Part shown: piece by piece, positions 1-7,308 of the stretch
Numbering within the stretch: the stretch's first letter is position 1
Layout: each line of letters starts with the position of its first letter
Origin: an uncultured Bacilli bacterium
Lineage (GTDB): Bacteria > Bacillota_I > Bacilli_A > RF39 > UBA660
NCBI GenBank assembly: GCA_934183165.1
Contig: CAKPRZ010000012.1
Span: 1-28,220, forward strand
Length of the DNA stretch: 28,220 bases
Direction of reading: 5' to 3'
The notes under the pieces: generated by a model
The model's input: only the letters and a program-made list of their open reading frames with translations
Told to the model about the DNA's origin: nothing
The model's database searches: none
Made by a program: the position numbers and the translations under genes

Positions 1-32
1 ACTCGCAATTTAATTATAATACATTTTCATTA

Positions 33-74
33 AAATAAAAAGACTATTAACAAATTTTACTTTGTCAACAGTCT
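33..74 (-). terminator. Rho-independent terminator-like hairpin
   Basis: Arms 61-74 and 41-54 pair on the minus-strand transcript over 14 positions, two of them G-U, with a 6-base loop. A T-rich tail (40 down to 33) follows. On the plus strand the two G-U pairs become A-C mismatches, so the structure favours minus-strand transcription. It would end any transcript crossing the structured region at 101-261. Confidence 0.55.
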
Positions 75-75
75 G

Positions 76-98
76 AACTCCTTATAATATAAGGAGTT
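76..98. repeat. Perfect 10-bp inverted repeat
   Basis: Arms 76-85 and 89-98 are exact reverse complements around a 3-base AAT loop. On the plus strand the right arm contains AAGGAG, followed at 102-104 by an ATG that opens only a 15-codon frame. The hairpin sits between the 101-261 structured block and the terminator at 33-74. No T-run follows it on either strand, so it is not a classical terminator. Confidence 0.6.
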
Positions 99-100
99 GT

Positions 101-261
101 TATGGTGCTATTCTTATTTCGTACTTACAAAATTCATCCTACTTTGTAGTAACATATAAAGGATGATTAATAAATATCTCCTTTATTTCTCTTAATTTTA
201 ATTCTTATTAGTTCATCCTATTATTAAAAAAATATCAAAATTAATAGGATAATAGCACATA
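101..261. other. Nested inverted-repeat block, candidate structured RNA
   Basis: A closing stem pairs 101-112 with 251-261 (11 pairs, one bulged G). Inside it lie 215-223/242-250 (9 bp, perfect, abutting the closing stem), 156-163/179-186 (8 bp, perfect) and a small 139-142/146-149 hairpin. A 9-base direct repeat, TTCATCCTA, occurs at 133-141 and 212-220. On the minus strand a strong AAGGAGG site (267-275) precedes an ATG at 260 that opens only a 15-codon frame (213-260) rich in I and F. There is no longer gene in the first 398 bases. The layout suits a structured non-coding RNA, a type I toxin-like transcript, or the remains of a mobile element; I cannot choose between them. Confidence 0.4.
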
Positions 262-281
262 ATGACCACCTCCTTAAAATG

Positions 282-307
282 AAAAAAAGAAGACCTATGT
301 CCTCTTT
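282..307 (-). terminator. Rho-independent terminator of the DUF2075 operon
   Basis: Minus-strand arms 307-299 and 294-286 form a 9-bp stem (one G-U) with an ATAG loop. A run of seven T (288-282) follows. It lies about 90 bases beyond the stop codon of the nuclease-helicase gene and closes that operon. Confidence 0.75.
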
Positions 308-398
308 GCATAATTATTTCATTTTACTATATTCTACCACTTGACTTTGATAAGTCAATGAATATTCGATGCTTTTCAATGCTTTTTTGTGCCAAAAA

Positions 399-2270
399 CT
401 ATTTTCTTAAATTATCTATAAAATAGTTTTGAAGATTTTTATCAGTACAATAAATATAACATCCTTTCATTCCTCTAGTCATTAAAGTTTTATATGTATT
501 TTTGATAATTGCATCTGTTAGTCTTTTTGCTTCTTCAATACCTTCTTCTTTAGCTATTTTTTTAATTCCCTTAATTGACTGATCTGTTTTAGCTCTTTTT
601 GTATAATCAGTAATAATATGACCATCTTCATATCTTATATCATCACCTATTATTACTCCAACATAATCAAATTCTAATCCTTGACATGTATGAATACATC
701 CAACTTCATTAACAGATTCTTTATCTATAGCCCAAGTACTTGAATTACCTAAATTCCAACTCATACCAAAATCGTATTCAGGAATAGTTATATCATAAAT
801 ATCTGTTTTATTTTTTCCTTCACTAATCCAATCCCAACAATAACCAGCAACTAACCTAGATTTATTATTGATTTTGTTTTTTTCAACAATTGCTTGTCTC
901 AAATCATTTGGATCATCAAAAACTTTAAAATCATATTTATTATCTAAATCAAAATTAGCTGTTTCTCTTATTTCTAAAACATTATCAAGCCAAGCAAGAT
1001 ATCCATCTGATCCATCACATCTAAATTGACTTTTTAATTTCATTTTATGAATACCAGCATTATAATATCTTGCATATTTTTTTATTTCATCAATAGAACC
1101 ATTATCTTTTAATGTTACTCGCTGATTTTCATCTATAAAGAATATAGAAAACATACTAGAATTAATAATCTCTTTAATTTGATTTTCACCTAAATTTGAA
1201 AACAAGCCAGACTTTTTATTTAATCTATGAGCTTCATCTACTATTAAAACATCAAGTGAATTAGATTCACAATCATAAAAGCTTCCTGACCCTTTAAACA
1301 AGTTATTTAGACCACTCATCTTATCTATCTTTAATTTTGCTTTAAAAACTTCTCTAGGAGCACTATTTTTAGTAACATAGAAACTGTTAAAACTTCTGTT
1401 TAAAAATTGCTTTAATAAATTAATTGCTAAAACTGATTTTCCTGTTCCAGGTCCTCCCTCTACAATTAATACACTTTTTTCTTTATGCAAATGAGCATTA
1501 ACGCCTATTCTTAATGCTTCTTCAAATATAACCTTTTGATCATCAATCAAAACAAACTCTTTATTACCTTTTAATACTGATGAAAAAGAATCTTGTAACA
1601 TTTTTGATGGTTTTATTTTACCATTTTCAATGATATATAAACCTTCTTTATCATCGCCCTCTGTTACAAATTTTTTTATAAAATTTCTTAACTTTTCAAA
1701 ATCCTTAGCTCCAAACATTGGTGCAGCATCTATATAATCTTTATACTGTTCACTATTAATAGGATCACTATCAATAAGATCATAATTATGTAAAAATGCG
1801 CATGGATGTAATCCAACATTCCTATCATATACCTCTTGATTATAACTATCAATTAAACTAGCATAACTCCATGCCTGATATGATGGATGTGTAACCTCTC
1901 TTAACGCTTTACCAGTGACAGTAGAAACCACGCCATCTTTTCCTGGAACTGCATCAGCATGTGACCATTGTTTTAATTCAATTATAATAATAGAATTTTT
2001 TTTATTCTTATCATAACCTGATAAAAGAAAATCAATTCTATTAGATGTATGTGGAATATTAAACTCAATAGCAACACCAGCGTTATCTGGTATTTCATTA
2101 TCTGCTAATACGCCTCTCATTCTAAGCATTGATTCTCTCCATGAATTAATTTCCGATTCACCAGTACTCCTGTGAAAAACTTCTTTAAATCTATTTAAAA
2201 TTTTATCTGTAATCAAATTTAAGTCAACATCGTTGATAAAACCTGATTTTACTCCTTCATATACTAACAT
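399..2270 (-). CDS. PD-(D/E)XK nuclease - DUF2075 superfamily 1 helicase
   Basis: A 623-residue fusion. Residues 65-100 carry a PD-(D/E)XK core: Asp80 in a strand, then Glu98-x-Lys100. A P-loop helicase/ATPase of the DUF2075 type follows, with Walker A GGPGTGKS (272-279), Walker B VLIVDEAH (341-348), a sensor-like FFIDENQR (377-384), CIHTCQGLEFD (about 528-538) as motif V, and an arginine motif TLMTRG near the C terminus. DUF2075 proteins are common in defence islands, and the nuclease fusion suggests nucleic-acid cleavage or processing. The ATG at 2270 has AGGTGA 6 bases upstream, overlapping the end of the -1 frame of the preceding small ORF. It is the last gene of the Mrr-MazG-smallORF operon. 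The defence role is inferred from context. Confidence 0.8.
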   Translation of the reverse strand: MLVYEGVKSGFINDVDLNLITDKILNRFKEVFHRSTGESEINSWRESMLRMRGVLADNEIPDNAGVAIEFNIPHTSNRIDFLLSGYDKNKKNSIIIIELKQWSHADAVPGKDGVVSTVTGKALREVTHPSYQAWSYASLIDSYNQEVYDRNVGLHPCAFLHNYDLIDSDPINSEQYKDYIDAAPMFGAKDFEKLRNFIKKFVTEGDDKEGLYIIENGKIKPSKMLQDSFSSVLKGNKEFVLIDDQKVIFEEALRIGVNAHLHKEKSVLIVEGGPGTGKSVLAINLLKQFLNRSFNSFYVTKNSAPREVFKAKLKIDKMSGLNNLFKGSGSFYDCESNSLDVLIVDEAHRLNKKSGLFSNLGENQIKEIINSSMFSIFFIDENQRVTLKDNGSIDEIKKYARYYNAGIHKMKLKSQFRCDGSDGYLAWLDNVLEIRETANFDLDNKYDFKVFDDPNDLRQAIVEKNKINNKSRLVAGYCWDWISEGKNKTDIYDITIPEYDFGMSWNLGNSSTWAIDKESVNEVGCIHTCQGLEFDYVGVIIGDDIRYEDGHIITDYTKRAKTDQSIKGIKKIAKEEGIEEAKRLTDAIIKNTYKTLMTRGMKGCYIYCTDKNLQNYFIDNLRK

Positions 2271-2275
2271 TTACT

Positions 2276-2487
2276 TCACCTACTTATACCATTTCCAAAC
2301 ACTAATGCAATAAATTTCGATTGTATTATCCTTATCTCAGTTTCATTATATTTATTACCATCATTAATTACTTCTATTAATTTAAAAAAGCTTTAGGATT
2401 TTTATCATTAGAATCATTAACAAACTCTTTGAAATCATTATATAATTTTATTGCAGCTACATTTAATTTTTCTTCATCATACATCAT
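2276..2487 (-). other. Small ORF needing a -1 frameshift (70 aa if joined)
   Basis: The ATG at 2487 has AGGAGA just upstream, overlapping the mazG stop. The zero frame runs 36 codons to a TAA at 2379-2377. At 2389-2383 the sequence is T_TTT_TTA in exactly the zero frame, a classical X_XXY_YYZ -1 slippery heptamer. Shifting there opens 35 more codons ending in TGA at 2278-2276, directly at the ribosome binding site of the next gene. The joined product is about 70 residues, charged and probably helical (it begins MMYDEEKLNV and ends ALVFGNGISR). The two frames together fill the gap between mazG and the helicase, so they were almost certainly one gene. Explanations are programmed frameshifting, a one-base deletion in a T7 tract, or a sequencing error. 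I do not recognise the family. Confidence 0.6.
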
Positions 2488-2496
2488 ATAATTCTC

Positions 2497-2811
2497 CTAT
2501 AATTTGTCATATTTAGTACTAACACCTTTAGCTTTTTCAACAGGATACTTTTGTGCAGATATTTCCATTTTTTCTAGTATAATTTGCTTAGGATCTACAC
2601 CTATTTGTGAACATAGTAATATACAATAATTCATTACATCTGCTATTTCATACTTTAATTCATCTTTATCATAATTATTATTCCATTGAAAACATTCTAA
2701 TAATTCTCCAGCTTCTATTGAGATTGATTTAGCTAAATTCTCCGGTGTATTAAATTGTAACCAATCTCTTTCTTCAGCAAATTTTCTTATTTTTTTAGTT
2801 AATTCTTCCAT
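2497..2811 (-). CDS. MazG-like nucleotide pyrophosphohydrolase
   Basis: A 104-residue all-alpha NTP pyrophosphatase of the MazG / dCTPase-like type. The metal-binding ExxE...ExxD signature is Glu33-x2-Glu36 and Glu55-x2-Asp58. Family members hydrolyse (d)NTPs to NMP and pyrophosphate, either as housecleaning enzymes or, in defence settings, to deplete nucleotides. I chose the ATG at 2811 (starting MEELTKK) because AAAGGTGG lies at proper distance; a GTG at 2820 would add three residues. The upstream Mrr-type gene stops at 2824, and the small frameshifted ORF starts 10 bases downstream. It is therefore the second gene of a compact four-gene operon, which argues for a shared function with the nuclease and helicase. 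Confidence 0.8.
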   Translation of the reverse strand: MEELTKKIRKFAEERDWLQFNTPENLAKSISIEAGELLECFQWNNNYDKDELKYEIADVMNYCILLCSQIGVDPKQIILEKMEISAQKYPVEKAKGVSTKYDKL

Positions 2812-2823
2812 AATTACCACCTT

Positions 2824-4392
2824 TTACTTATCAATCTTTATTGTTAAATTTGAATAACCATATTTATTTAATAATCCCAATAATGATTGACCATCAATTA
2901 ACGTTATTGGCTTATCTTTCGCAAAATCATAAGCCTCTTTACCATAAAAACTTGTTGTAACTAAAATACCCTTTGTCGCACCTTCGTGAATCATCGTTCC
3001 ATATAAATCTCTAACAGCGGATACTGGAACGACATTATTATACCTTTTAGCTTGTATTACAAATTTACCACCTCTAATAGGATCATCATCAAATGCAATA
3101 GCATCTACTCCTCCATCATGACTAGCTTGAGTTACTTTTACTTCTCCACCATCGACATTAAACATCTTATCAAATAATTCTCTAACAAAATATTCAAAAT
3201 CTTCCCAAGGCATTGTTGCTAAATTAAATCCATCCATTGTAATATTATTCACTTCTTTACTCTCAATAAATCTTGAGTCATCTCTATTTATATTCAAATA
3301 AGGAACTACTGGAGTTAAATTTAAAATATTAGGTGCAAATATACCCTTCAATCCCTTTATGCAAGATTTATAATCTACATTATCCAAATTAATTTCATTA
3401 AATTTATCTTTATTAACTTCAACTGTCAAAATGCAACTTTCAGCAGTTTTACCAATACTTTTATCAATATATCTTAACCATCCATTGTATACAACAACAT
3501 CAATATAATTCATATCATCAGAAGATAATAATTCTTTAATTGTTCTTAAACAACACATATAAATAACATCATTATAAAGTTTTTCAAACTTTTTATCCGT
3601 TAGCCTAACTTCATCTATTTCATTTCTTGTAGAAACATATTTATGTTGAATTACTCTAGGAACTAATTCTTCATTGGGTAAATAATATGAAACAACAAGA
3701 ATTTTATTTTCTTTAATATATTGTAATTCAAAATCTTTTACAAATTCTTGTGGATACTTACTACTATCCAATACAAACGAAAAGTATTCTTCAATCTGCT
3801 CTGTATCACCATTTTCATACCTACTTCTATTTAAATTAATTAATTCATTATACTTACTTTGTTCTTCTATAAATTTAGACTTTTCTTTTTCATATTGTAT
3901 CTTTTGTTTTTGTAATTCTGTATTATAATAATTTTCCCTTATGTGATATAATTCATTAGCTTCATTTTCTTTTGATAATCTTTTTTCCAATTTGCTCTTA
4001 AATATCTTTTCTAAAAAACTCTGTCTTGGAACTTGTAATTCTGCATAAACTTGATTTAATTCTGGTTTTACTAACTCTGTAGTAAATAATTTGTATTCAT
4101 CCTTTTTTAATAATGAATCATAATATCTTTTAGAAGTTTGTTTATAAACTTTCTTTATAATTGATTCATACTGATTCATTATTTTTTGATCATTATTAGT
4201 TAATTTTTCCGCTTGGTTTTTCATTTGTTCCTTATTTTGCTTAACTAACTCTCTATTAACTCTTTCTTGCCATATCCTTTTTTGATTCTCAACCCTTCGA
4301 TCTAGTTCATATCTATTTGGTGCACTAATTTCTTTACTAACTCCTAAAAAATCATTTGATAATACAACTCTGTAGAAATTTCTATTAGACAT
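2824..4392 (-). CDS. Mrr-type restriction endonuclease with N-terminal coiled coil
   Basis: A 522-residue protein. Residues of about 35-185 are highly charged and predicted coiled coil. A middle domain (about 200-380) is unrecognised. The C-terminal 120 residues are an Mrr_cat / restriction-endonuclease-like domain: HDGGVDAI holds the acidic residue Asp430, and FVIQAKRY (444-451) holds the Gln447-x-Lys449 pair of the (D)...(E/Q)xK site. Mrr enzymes cut modified or foreign DNA. The ATG at 4392 is chosen because AAGGGAG lies 7 bases upstream; an upstream ATG at 4419 lacks a site. It heads the operon with mazG, the small ORF and the DUF2075 helicase. The long coiled coil suggests oligomerisation or a sensor arm. 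Specificity is unknown. Confidence 0.75.
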   Translation of the reverse strand: MSNRNFYRVVLSNDFLGVSKEISAPNRYELDRRVENQKRIWQERVNRELVKQNKEQMKNQAEKLTNNDQKIMNQYESIIKKVYKQTSKRYYDSLLKKDEYKLFTTELVKPELNQVYAELQVPRQSFLEKIFKSKLEKRLSKENEANELYHIRENYYNTELQKQKIQYEKEKSKFIEEQSKYNELINLNRSRYENGDTEQIEEYFSFVLDSSKYPQEFVKDFELQYIKENKILVVSYYLPNEELVPRVIQHKYVSTRNEIDEVRLTDKKFEKLYNDVIYMCCLRTIKELLSSDDMNYIDVVVYNGWLRYIDKSIGKTAESCILTVEVNKDKFNEINLDNVDYKSCIKGLKGIFAPNILNLTPVVPYLNINRDDSRFIESKEVNNITMDGFNLATMPWEDFEYFVRELFDKMFNVDGGEVKVTQASHDGGVDAIAFDDDPIRGGKFVIQAKRYNNVVPVSAVRDLYGTMIHEGATKGILVTTSFYGKEAYDFAKDKPITLIDGQSLLGLLNKYGYSNLTIKIDK

Positions 4393-4432
4393 AATAAACA
4401 CTCCCTTAACTAATAACAATAATATTTATTTA

Positions 4433-4441
4433 ATTATATCA
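4433..4441 (-). promoter_or_regulatory. Extended -10 promoter of the Mrr-MazG-DUF2075 operon
   Basis: Minus strand reads TGATATAAT, an extended -10 box (TATAAT at 4438-4433), about 40 bases before the Mrr ATG. No good -35 is seen at 17 bases, consistent with an extended -10 promoter. It lies just downstream of the Fic terminator, so this operon is an independent unit. Confidence 0.6.
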
Positions 4442-4470
4442 CGAAAACCGACATTTTTTTATCTTACAGC

Positions 4471-4502
4471 AAAAAATAAGATACCAATTTCAGTATCTTA
4501 TT
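4471..4502 (-). terminator. Rho-independent terminator after the Fic gene
   Basis: Arms 4493-4502 and 4475-4484 form a perfect 10-bp stem with an 8-base loop. A run of T (4476-4471) follows on the minus strand. It begins at the Fic stop codon and separates Fic from the downstream Mrr operon. Confidence 0.85.
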
Positions 4503-4503
4503 A

Positions 4504-5355
4504 CTAATTAATCTTTTTAACAAACAATTCTTGAACAATCAAATCTTTTGAATGTAAGTTATTATTCTTACCTAATAATAAATTTTCATAGAATTTAACT
4601 AAATAACTACTATCTTCTTTTATATTTAAATAATTATTAAAATAATTACTTCTAACTAGTGCATTTCTAAAATAAACTGATTTATCTTTAAATAAACTAT
4701 TATCTACGTTATAACCTAAACTAACTAAATACTTTTCAATAAATAAAGCTGTTGTTCTAGTATTTCCTTCTCTGAAGGGATGTACCTGCCATATACTAGA
4801 AGAAAATTTAGTTATGTTATTAATAACTTCTACTATATTCATTTCTTCATAATTTTTTTCTAATTCTTTCGATATATCGTATTCTAATGATGCCGTTAAA
4901 GTAGTACAATCTCCGTATGCTACTGAATCATTGTTAAGTATTTTTTCATGTTTAGAAAAATCTATTTTTCTAAATTCACCTGCAAATTCATAAACATCTT
5001 GAAATAAAAATTTATGAACATATTTTAAATAATCAACTGATAAATTGAAATTATCTTTATTTAATAATTCAACTATTCTAGTAGATACAAAGTCACATTC
5101 TAATTCATTATGATTTATTTCATTTTTATTTTCTTTTTCAATGTAGTACTCTTTTAATTCTTTTTCTACATCTTCTATTGTTAAATTGCCTTCTACTTCT
5201 TTCTCTAATAATTTTTCTAAATATTTAGAAGGTTTTAAATTATCTACTTCTTGAAGTCCAATAGCCATATCCCATTGCAATTGTTTTACATAATTACTAG
5301 ATTTATATTGTTCTTCATATTCATTAACACTTGAATCCAATTCTCTTTCACTCAT
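4504..5355 (-). CDS. Fic-family AMP/nucleotide transferase with variant motif
   Basis: A 283-residue Fic (Fido) protein. The active-site motif is HPFREGNTRT (192-201), with catalytic His192, anion-binding EGN and Arg200. The canonical HxFx(D/E)GNGRxxR has Gly where this protein has Thr199, and the final Arg is missing. A flap region, FAGEFRKIDFS, lies at 124-134. Fic enzymes usually transfer AMP from ATP to a protein hydroxyl. Residues 23-70 (WDMAIGLQEVDNLKPSKYLE and a following helix) resemble the VbhA-type antitoxin segment fused to some Fic proteins, but I do not see an exact (S/T)xxxE(G/N) inhibitory motif. The start has an AGGAGG site. It lies 44 bases after the HEPN-like gene, with TATAAT boxes in the gap, so it may be co-transcribed with the Qat-like genes or separately. 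Confidence 0.8.
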   Translation of the reverse strand: MSERELDSSVNEYEEQYKSSNYVKQLQWDMAIGLQEVDNLKPSKYLEKLLEKEVEGNLTIEDVEKELKEYYIEKENKNEINHNELECDFVSTRIVELLNKDNFNLSVDYLKYVHKFLFQDVYEFAGEFRKIDFSKHEKILNNDSVAYGDCTTLTASLEYDISKELEKNYEEMNIVEVINNITKFSSSIWQVHPFREGNTRTTALFIEKYLVSLGYNVDNSLFKDKSVYFRNALVRSNYFNNYLNIKEDSSYLVKFYENLLLGKNNNLHSKDLIVQELFVKKIN

Positions 5356-5399
5356 AATTTTGACCTCCTAACTGATTATAATTATACCATATATTTAAA

Positions 5400-6014
5400 C
5401 TAATTTGATTTTATATCACATACGTTGGTTAATATTTTTTGAAGAATCTTTAAAGATTTATCATATAATAATGTAATTTCTTCAGGTATTTCTTGACAAT
5501 TGAAATACTTTGTTAAAGTTAAAACGTCACTGGCCAACTCATATTGATATAAGCCATTACTTGACTCAATATAAATTTTATTAAATCCATTTTTTATTAA
5601 GTTATTATTTGCTTCAACAAATGCTAACACATCTTTTCCTTTAATTATTGCGTAATGAAATACATCATTTCTTATATCTAAATATTTTTTATTTAGACTA
5701 TCATCATCAACATTTAATTCATTTTCTATTGATTTAAATTCTTGTCTAATGTCATCATTACAGAAATAATGGTTAAAATCTGCTTTTGTACGTATAATAT
5801 CCAAAAGTTTTAAACACTCTTTTAAATGGGCAAAATATAACTTGGCTACATATAGGGAATAGGATATCTTTATTTTTTCTGAGGGAAAATTGCCTATATT
5901 TACTGAATTAATTAAAGACTTTGCTATTTTCATATCATTAAAACATCTTGTAATATTAAATAACATATTACCAAATTTATCATTACTATAATACTTACTT
6001 CTATCTATATTCAT
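5400..6014 (-). CDS. Small helical protein with HEPN-type RNxxxH motif
   Basis: 204 residues, mostly helical, no family recognised outright. Residues 115-120 read RNDVFH, which fits the R-(N)-x3-H (Rx4-6H) active-site motif of HEPN ribonucleases. It lies in a helix (YLDIRNDVFHYAI) after a long helical region, as expected for that fold. If it is HEPN, the likely activity is metal-independent RNA cleavage as an abortive effector. It starts 3 bases after the QatC-like stop, and its GGAG site lies inside the last codons of that gene, so the two are translationally coupled. It occupies the place where qatD, a TatD-like nuclease gene, would be expected in a Qat locus. The HEPN call rests on one motif plus context. 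Confidence 0.45.
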   Translation of the reverse strand: MNIDRSKYYSNDKFGNMLFNITRCFNDMKIAKSLINSVNIGNFPSEKIKISYSLYVAKLYFAHLKECLKLLDIIRTKADFNHYFCNDDIRQEFKSIENELNVDDDSLNKKYLDIRNDVFHYAIIKGKDVLAFVEANNNLIKNGFNKIYIESSNGLYQYELASDVLTLTKYFNCQEIPEEITLLYDKSLKILQKILTNVCDIKSN

Positions 6015-6017
6015 AAT

Positions 6018-7304
6018 CTACTCCATACTATCTAAATACTTTTTTATTTCTTTACCAAATTTTTTTAACATTTTTTCTATTCTATTAAAATAATCTTCCT
6101 CTTCAAAATATTTAGGATTTAAATCTAAATAATTATAAATATTACCATTGCAAATCAACTCATAATATCGCTCATAATATTCTAATAAAGACTTTTTTTC
6201 TATATATTTATAATTTGCATATTTACTAACTAAATGTTCCTTATTTGGTTTTGATATTTGTCTTTCGTACCTTAATATATCCTCCCTCTTTCTCATTTTA
6301 GCAGGTAACATATATTGCGCATCTTTTTCTGTTAGTTTTGAATTTAAAATTGATATTTGTCTCAAAATACATGCAGTACATAATCCACAATGGTTTTCTC
6401 CAACTGTTCTATTCGATAAGGCTTGTATCCCATGATTCTTTGAACAAGTTTTTGTGTTTTTTATATAATTTATATACTTTTCTGGTATTTTATTTAAAAC
6501 CTCTGTTTTCGTCATATACATATAAGGATTTACAATTTTAATATTAATATTTAATTCACTCAAAATTTTATTAATTAAATACATTGTCTTAGGGTGTGTA
6601 GTCTTTGTAACTATTCTTCTAAAATAAAATTTTGGATTCAGCGACATAATACCATTTTCGTACATTTTAACTCTATTAATTTCAAAATAATCAGCGTATA
6701 TAAATGAATTTGCAAGAAAGAATAATGTTCTTGTTCTTTGAGTATAATGACTATCCTTTTTTAAATCCAATTTTCTCACTATTAAATGCCTATTATGTTT
6801 TTCTTTAAGCAATCGTTCATAAATATACTTTGCATTTATTACTTCGGTTGGATTTGTTTCTGTCGTTACAAAAAGTGTTTTGTTATTTTTTTCACTAATA
6901 GCTCCTGAGAAAGCATCTAATCCTCCAGACAACAAACATATACTATCATATTTTTCGGTTTGTAACTCTAACCTACCAGTATCAATTTTTTTTAAATTTA
7001 AATCTTTTTCTATAGATATATTCCACTTTTCACCATTTGTCATATACATAACTAACTCACAAATACTTGGAATTACTTTTTTCAATGTATCATAGTTGTT
7101 TACTGGAATAACTACATTTAACTTACTGCTATTATCAACATTTTCATCTCTTGGTGTAAAAAAATCGTGATAACAAATGGACACAAAAATATCATATAAA
7201 TCTAAAATAAGAGTATTATTATACACACCAATTTCTAACATATTTTCTTCATTAAAATGTAATTCATGTGGATTTCTTTTATATTCATCAAAAAATTTAT
7301 TCAT
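6018..7304 (-). CDS. qatC: QatC-like QueC-family PP-loop enzyme
   Basis: A 428-residue protein, about twice the length of housekeeping QueC. The PP-loop ATPase motif SGGLDAFSG is at 126-134. An RTRTLFFLANSF helix (190-201) fits the family. Four cysteines, Cys287, Cys306, Cys309 and Cys312 followed by Arg315, form the QueC-type zinc site (C-x18-CGLCTAC-x2-R). The first ~115 residues are an extra domain absent from QueC. There are no other queuosine genes nearby, and it directly follows a QatB-like gene, so a defence role fits better than tRNA modification. QueC turns carboxy-deazaguanine into preQ0 with ATP. I recall reports that QueC-like defence enzymes attach a deazaguanine to a partner's N terminus; this is unverified here. 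The site AAAGGA overlaps the qatB stop. Confidence 0.7.
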   Translation of the reverse strand: MNKFFDEYKRNPHELHFNEENMLEIGVYNNTLILDLYDIFVSICYHDFFTPRDENVDNSSKLNVVIPVNNYDTLKKVIPSICELVMYMTNGEKWNISIEKDLNLKKIDTGRLELQTEKYDSICLLSGGLDAFSGAISEKNNKTLFVTTETNPTEVINAKYIYERLLKEKHNRHLIVRKLDLKKDSHYTQRTRTLFFLANSFIYADYFEINRVKMYENGIMSLNPKFYFRRIVTKTTHPKTMYLINKILSELNINIKIVNPYMYMTKTEVLNKIPEKYINYIKNTKTCSKNHGIQALSNRTVGENHCGLCTACILRQISILNSKLTEKDAQYMLPAKMRKREDILRYERQISKPNKEHLVSKYANYKYIEKKSLLEYYERYYELICNGNIYNYLDLNPKYFEEEDYFNRIEKMLKKFGKEIKKYLDSME

Positions 7305-7308
7305 TTAA

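Noticed and set aside
4461..4502. A third arm (4461-4467) could pair with the second arm of the Fic terminator, resembling an antiterminator.
   Set aside because: On the minus strand it is transcribed after the terminator stem and T-run, so it cannot prevent termination in the normal way.
6018..7304. Calling the PP-loop protein a housekeeping QueC for queuosine synthesis.
   Set aside because: It is twice the usual length, has an extra N-terminal domain, no queD/queE/queF beside it, and sits between a QatB-like and a HEPN-like gene.
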